A stretch of 64,000 nt of DNA, taken from Idiomarina loihiensis (GTDB lineage Bacteria > Pseudomonadota > Gammaproteobacteria > Enterobacterales > Alteromonadaceae). Below are positions 61,850 through 64,000 of the stretch, in pieces. The notes beneath the pieces are model-generated. The model searched no databases. It was given only the letters and a program-made list of their open reading frames with translations, and had not been told where the DNA came from. The position numbers and the translations under genes were made by a program. The DNA lies in the NCBI RefSeq assembly GCF_024584785.1, contig NZ_CP074112.1, positions 2,046,001-2,110,000 on the forward strand, given 5' to 3'. Position 1 is the first letter of the stretch. Each line of letters opens with the position of its first letter.

Positions 61850-62266
61850 TTAAGCCCCAGCCAAGACCATCGCTGCTTGCACTAACACTGCAATGTTTGC
61901 CACCACGCCCAGAATGAAAAAATAACTACGTGGGCTGGGGTTTTTCTCAGTTGCTATCACGTAATACAACACCATGTGAATGATGCGAATAATAGCATAG
62001 AGCCACACCCAAGCGACGAACCACTGCGACTGCACTCCACTCAAAATAGCGAGTAACACGGCGGCGGCAAAAAAGGGAACGTTTTCGATGGAGTTCTGAA
62101 AGGTGCGATGAGCTCGGAACACAAAGGAGTCATGGCTGAGTTCTGCGCTGATTTTACCTGGTACAGCTCCTGGTGCTGCTGCTTTGAAGCGACTGGCCAC
62201 AAACCACTGTACCATCACCGTCACTAAAATGACCCACAGGCCCCATAATACCCAATCTACAATCAT
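61850..62266 (-). CDS. MAPEG family membrane protein
   Basis: 138 aa with four membrane helices (about 3-24, 60-80, 82-103, 115-135). The RAHRTFQNSIENVPFF segment before helix 2 is the MAPEG signature. The family includes glutathione transferases and peroxidases of membranes; the bacterial role is mostly unknown. Lies 17 nt before the M14 gene. Confidence 0.88.
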   Translation of the reverse strand: MIVDWVLWGLWVILVTVMVQWFVASRFKAAAPGAVPGKISAELSHDSFVFRAHRTFQNSIENVPFFAAAVLLAILSGVQSQWFVAWVWLYAIIRIIHMVLYYVIATEKNPSPRSYFFILGVVANIAVLVQAAMVLAGA

Positions 62267-62320
62267 GCTAATTACTCCCTTGTTGTTGTTATTATCCCCC
62301 GCATCTAGCGAGTTCTGAAT

Positions 62321-62545
62321 CTATTCTGGTTTAAAAAACCCGATCACCTGCCCCGCGGGCACTTTTTCGGGTTGTTGCGCTGATGCAGGAGCCGGTGCCG
62401 CTGCTTGACGCTCCTCAAATTTATGCCCGCATTGCACACATTGCACCTGTTCTTGCTCATTTACAATAGTCAGCATCAGGGTATCTTGGGCCTGGCATGC
62501 TGGGCATTCTGCCCCAGCAATAAAGCGTTTCCTAGTTCGAGTCAT
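62321..62545 (-). CDS. yheV: YheV-type zinc ribbon protein
   Basis: 74 aa from the ATG at 62545, which has AGAGG upstream (GTG at 62551 adds two residues). A four-cysteine zinc ribbon: CPACQAQ and CVQCGH, followed by an Ala/Pro/Gln-rich tail and IGFFKPE at the end. It diverges from yheS; yheV and yheS are also close in E. coli. Function unknown. Confidence 0.88.
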   Translation of the reverse strand: MTRTRKRFIAGAECPACQAQDTLMLTIVNEQEQVQCVQCGHKFEERQAAAPAPASAQQPEKVPAGQVIGFFKPE

Positions 62546-62616
62546 ATTCACCTCTTATGGTATCGGGTATAATTGTCGCAGAAACCTAGCACAAACACCA
62601 AGTTCAGGAACTCGTT

Positions 62617-64000
62617 ATGATACAAATGCGCGCCATGTCATTAATGCGCGGTGGCAAGTTATTGTTAGAAAATGCCGATATTACTGTCTTTCCGGGGCAC
62701 CATGTGGGCCTGGTTGGGCGCAATGGCACGGGTAAATCATCGCTATTTGCCTTGCTGCGGGGCGAGTTACAAACCGAACAAGGCAGTTGCGAATTGCCAC
62801 CGGCATGGCGTATTGCTAGCGTGAAACAAGAAACCCCAGCGTTAGATCAAGCCGCCCTTGAGTATGTGCTAGATGGCGATACTGAACTGCGCCACTTGCA
62901 ACAGCAGCTAGCTGATGCTGAAGCTCGCCAAGACGGTCATGCCATTGGCTCCTTACACGATGCCTTAGCCACCATTGGTGGTTATGATGCCAACGCACGG
63001 GCAGCCGCTCTATTAAACGGTTTAGGCTTTCAACCCGATCAGATTTATTTGCCGGTGAAGGCTTTTTCCGGCGGCTGGCGCATGCGCCTTAACTTGGCAC
63101 AAGCTTTGATCGCGCGCGCAGACTTACTGCTGCTTGATGAACCGACCAACCACCTCGATGTTGACGCCATTTTCTGGCTAGAAGATTGGCTGCAACGGTA
63201 TCCGGGGACGCTGATGGTGATTTCCCACGACCGCGACTTCTTGGATGCGATTGCCGGACAAATCATTCATATCGAGCACCAGCGCGCTACCAGTTACAGT
63301 GGCAATTACAGCAGTTTTGAGCGCCAACAAGCAGAACAGCTAGCGCAACAACAAGCGCAGTTTGAAAAAGAACAAGCTCAGAAAAAGCATCTACAGAGCT
63401 ACATTGATAGGTTTCGCTACAAAGCCAGCAAAGCCAAGCAAGCCCAGAGCCGAATTAAAGCGTTAGAGCGCTTACAGGCCGGAGCCCCCCTGCGAGCGGC
63501 GAGTGGCTTTCAGTTCAGCTTTAAGGAGCCGCCCCAATTACCTAACCCTTTACTAACCATGCAGCAAGTGCAAGCGGGCTATGGAGAAGGTGATGCTGCG
63601 GTTACTATTCTTGCCGATATTAGCTTTAATTTGGTGCCTGGCAGCCGCATCGGTCTACTCGGCCGCAACGGGGCGGGTAAATCAACATTAATCAAATTGC
63701 TAGCAGGGCAACTCAAACCGCAAGTGGGCGTGGTGCAGTTGAACCCCGGAGTACGACTTGGGTATTTTGCGCAACACCAATTAGAACTGCTTGATTTGCA
63801 AGCCAGTGCACTTTTACATCTGCAACGCTTAGATCCAACCGCCAGCGAACAGCAGCTACGCGATTTTATCGGTGGTTTTGGCTTTTCCGGTGATGCCGCA
63901 ACCGCAGCAGTTGGGCCTATGTCCGGCGGTGAAAAAGCACGCTTGGTGTTGGCTCTGATTGTCTATCAAAAACCGAATATGCTGCTATTGGACGAACCTA
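62617..64000 (+). CDS. yheS: ABC-F ATPase YheS, partial
   Basis: 461 complete codons, cut by the right edge. Two ABC domains in one chain without membrane segments: GRNGTGKSS (about 35), signature FSGGWRMRL, LLLDEPTNHLD, a charged linker (about 225-300), then GRNGAGKST (about 350), signature MSGGEKARL, and the second Walker B begins at the edge (LLLDEP). ABC-F proteins act on the ribosome. AGGAA precedes the ATG by seven bases. Confidence 0.93.
   Translation, partial: MIQMRAMSLMRGGKLLLENADITVFPGHHVGLVGRNGTGKSSLFALLRGELQTEQGSCELPPAWRIASVKQETPALDQAALEYVLDGDTELRHLQQQLADAEARQDGHAIGSLHDALATIGGYDANARAAALLNGLGFQPDQIYLPVKAFSGGWRMRLNLAQALIARADLLLLDEPTNHLDVDAIFWLEDWLQRYPGTLMVISHDRDFLDAIAGQIIHIEHQRATSYSGNYSSFERQQAEQLAQQQAQFEKEQAQKKHLQSYIDRFRYKASKAKQAQSRIKALERLQAGAPLRAASGFQFSFKEPPQLPNPLLTMQQVQAGYGEGDAAVTILADISFNLVPGSRIGLLGRNGAGKSTLIKLLAGQLKPQVGVVQLNPGVRLGYFAQHQLELLDLQASALLHLQRLDPTASEQQLRDFIGGFGFSGDAATAAVGPMSGGEKARLVLALIVYQKPNMLLLDEP

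Overview
The window is a chromosomal segment of a gammaproteobacterium. Gene order and family content point to a marine member of the Alteromonadales. The evidence is an MSHA type IV pilus locus, the thrU-tyrU-glyT-thrT-tufB / secE-nusG-rplKAJL-rpoBC / rpsL-rpsG-fusA-tufA block, and the queG-nnr-tsaE-amiB-mutL-miaA-hfq-hflX-hflKC-purA block. An Idiomarinaceae-like host is my best guess but is not proven by anything here. Most genes read on the minus strand.

Layout. 1-7500: a translationally coupled MSHA assembly operon (mshI, second mshI, mshJ, K, L, M, N, E), with mshE running off the left edge. 7621-11720: pyrC, a GAF/PAS diguanylate cyclase and thymidine kinase. 11866-13095: an adenosine deaminase family gene on the plus strand. 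13168-16526: a two-gene signalling operon, in which a substrate-binding lipoprotein is coupled to a membrane HAMP-PAS-GGDEF-EAL protein. 16759-22643: ssb and yajR (minus), then uvrA and glsA (plus). 22640-44741: the translation/transcription super-cluster. 44776-57498: purA, a PLP enzyme, hflC-hflK-hflX-hfq, miaA, mutL, amiB, tsaE and nnr. 57587-58702: queG. 58718-62545: a possible minus-strand operon yheV, MAPEG, M14 peptidase, DUF1415, motA-like, motB-like. 62617-64000: yheS, running off the right edge.

The most unusual part is the tuf region. Both tuf genes are followed by a full-length 1433-bp IS4-family element inserted at the same spot, the UUCG loop of the tuf Rho-independent terminator. 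Target duplications are 10 bp at tufA and 11 bp at tufB. The two tuf-IS units are about 2.7-kb direct repeats around roughly 16 kb of essential genes. tuf and the adjoining IS end are almost identical between copies, while the IS interior has drifted, as expected if gene conversion is focused on tuf. Around nusG, secE and the tRNA-Trp gene lie three copies of a dyad-symmetric repeat family built on TTCGT/ACGAA words. A half copy lies next to the tufA unit, which suggests that the tufB locus was the donor.

Functionally, the left third joins surface attachment (MSHA pilus, with a c-di-GMP-binding type ATPase) to two c-di-GMP enzymes. The middle is core information processing. The right is RNA modification, mismatch repair, envelope maintenance and a flagellar-type stator pair.
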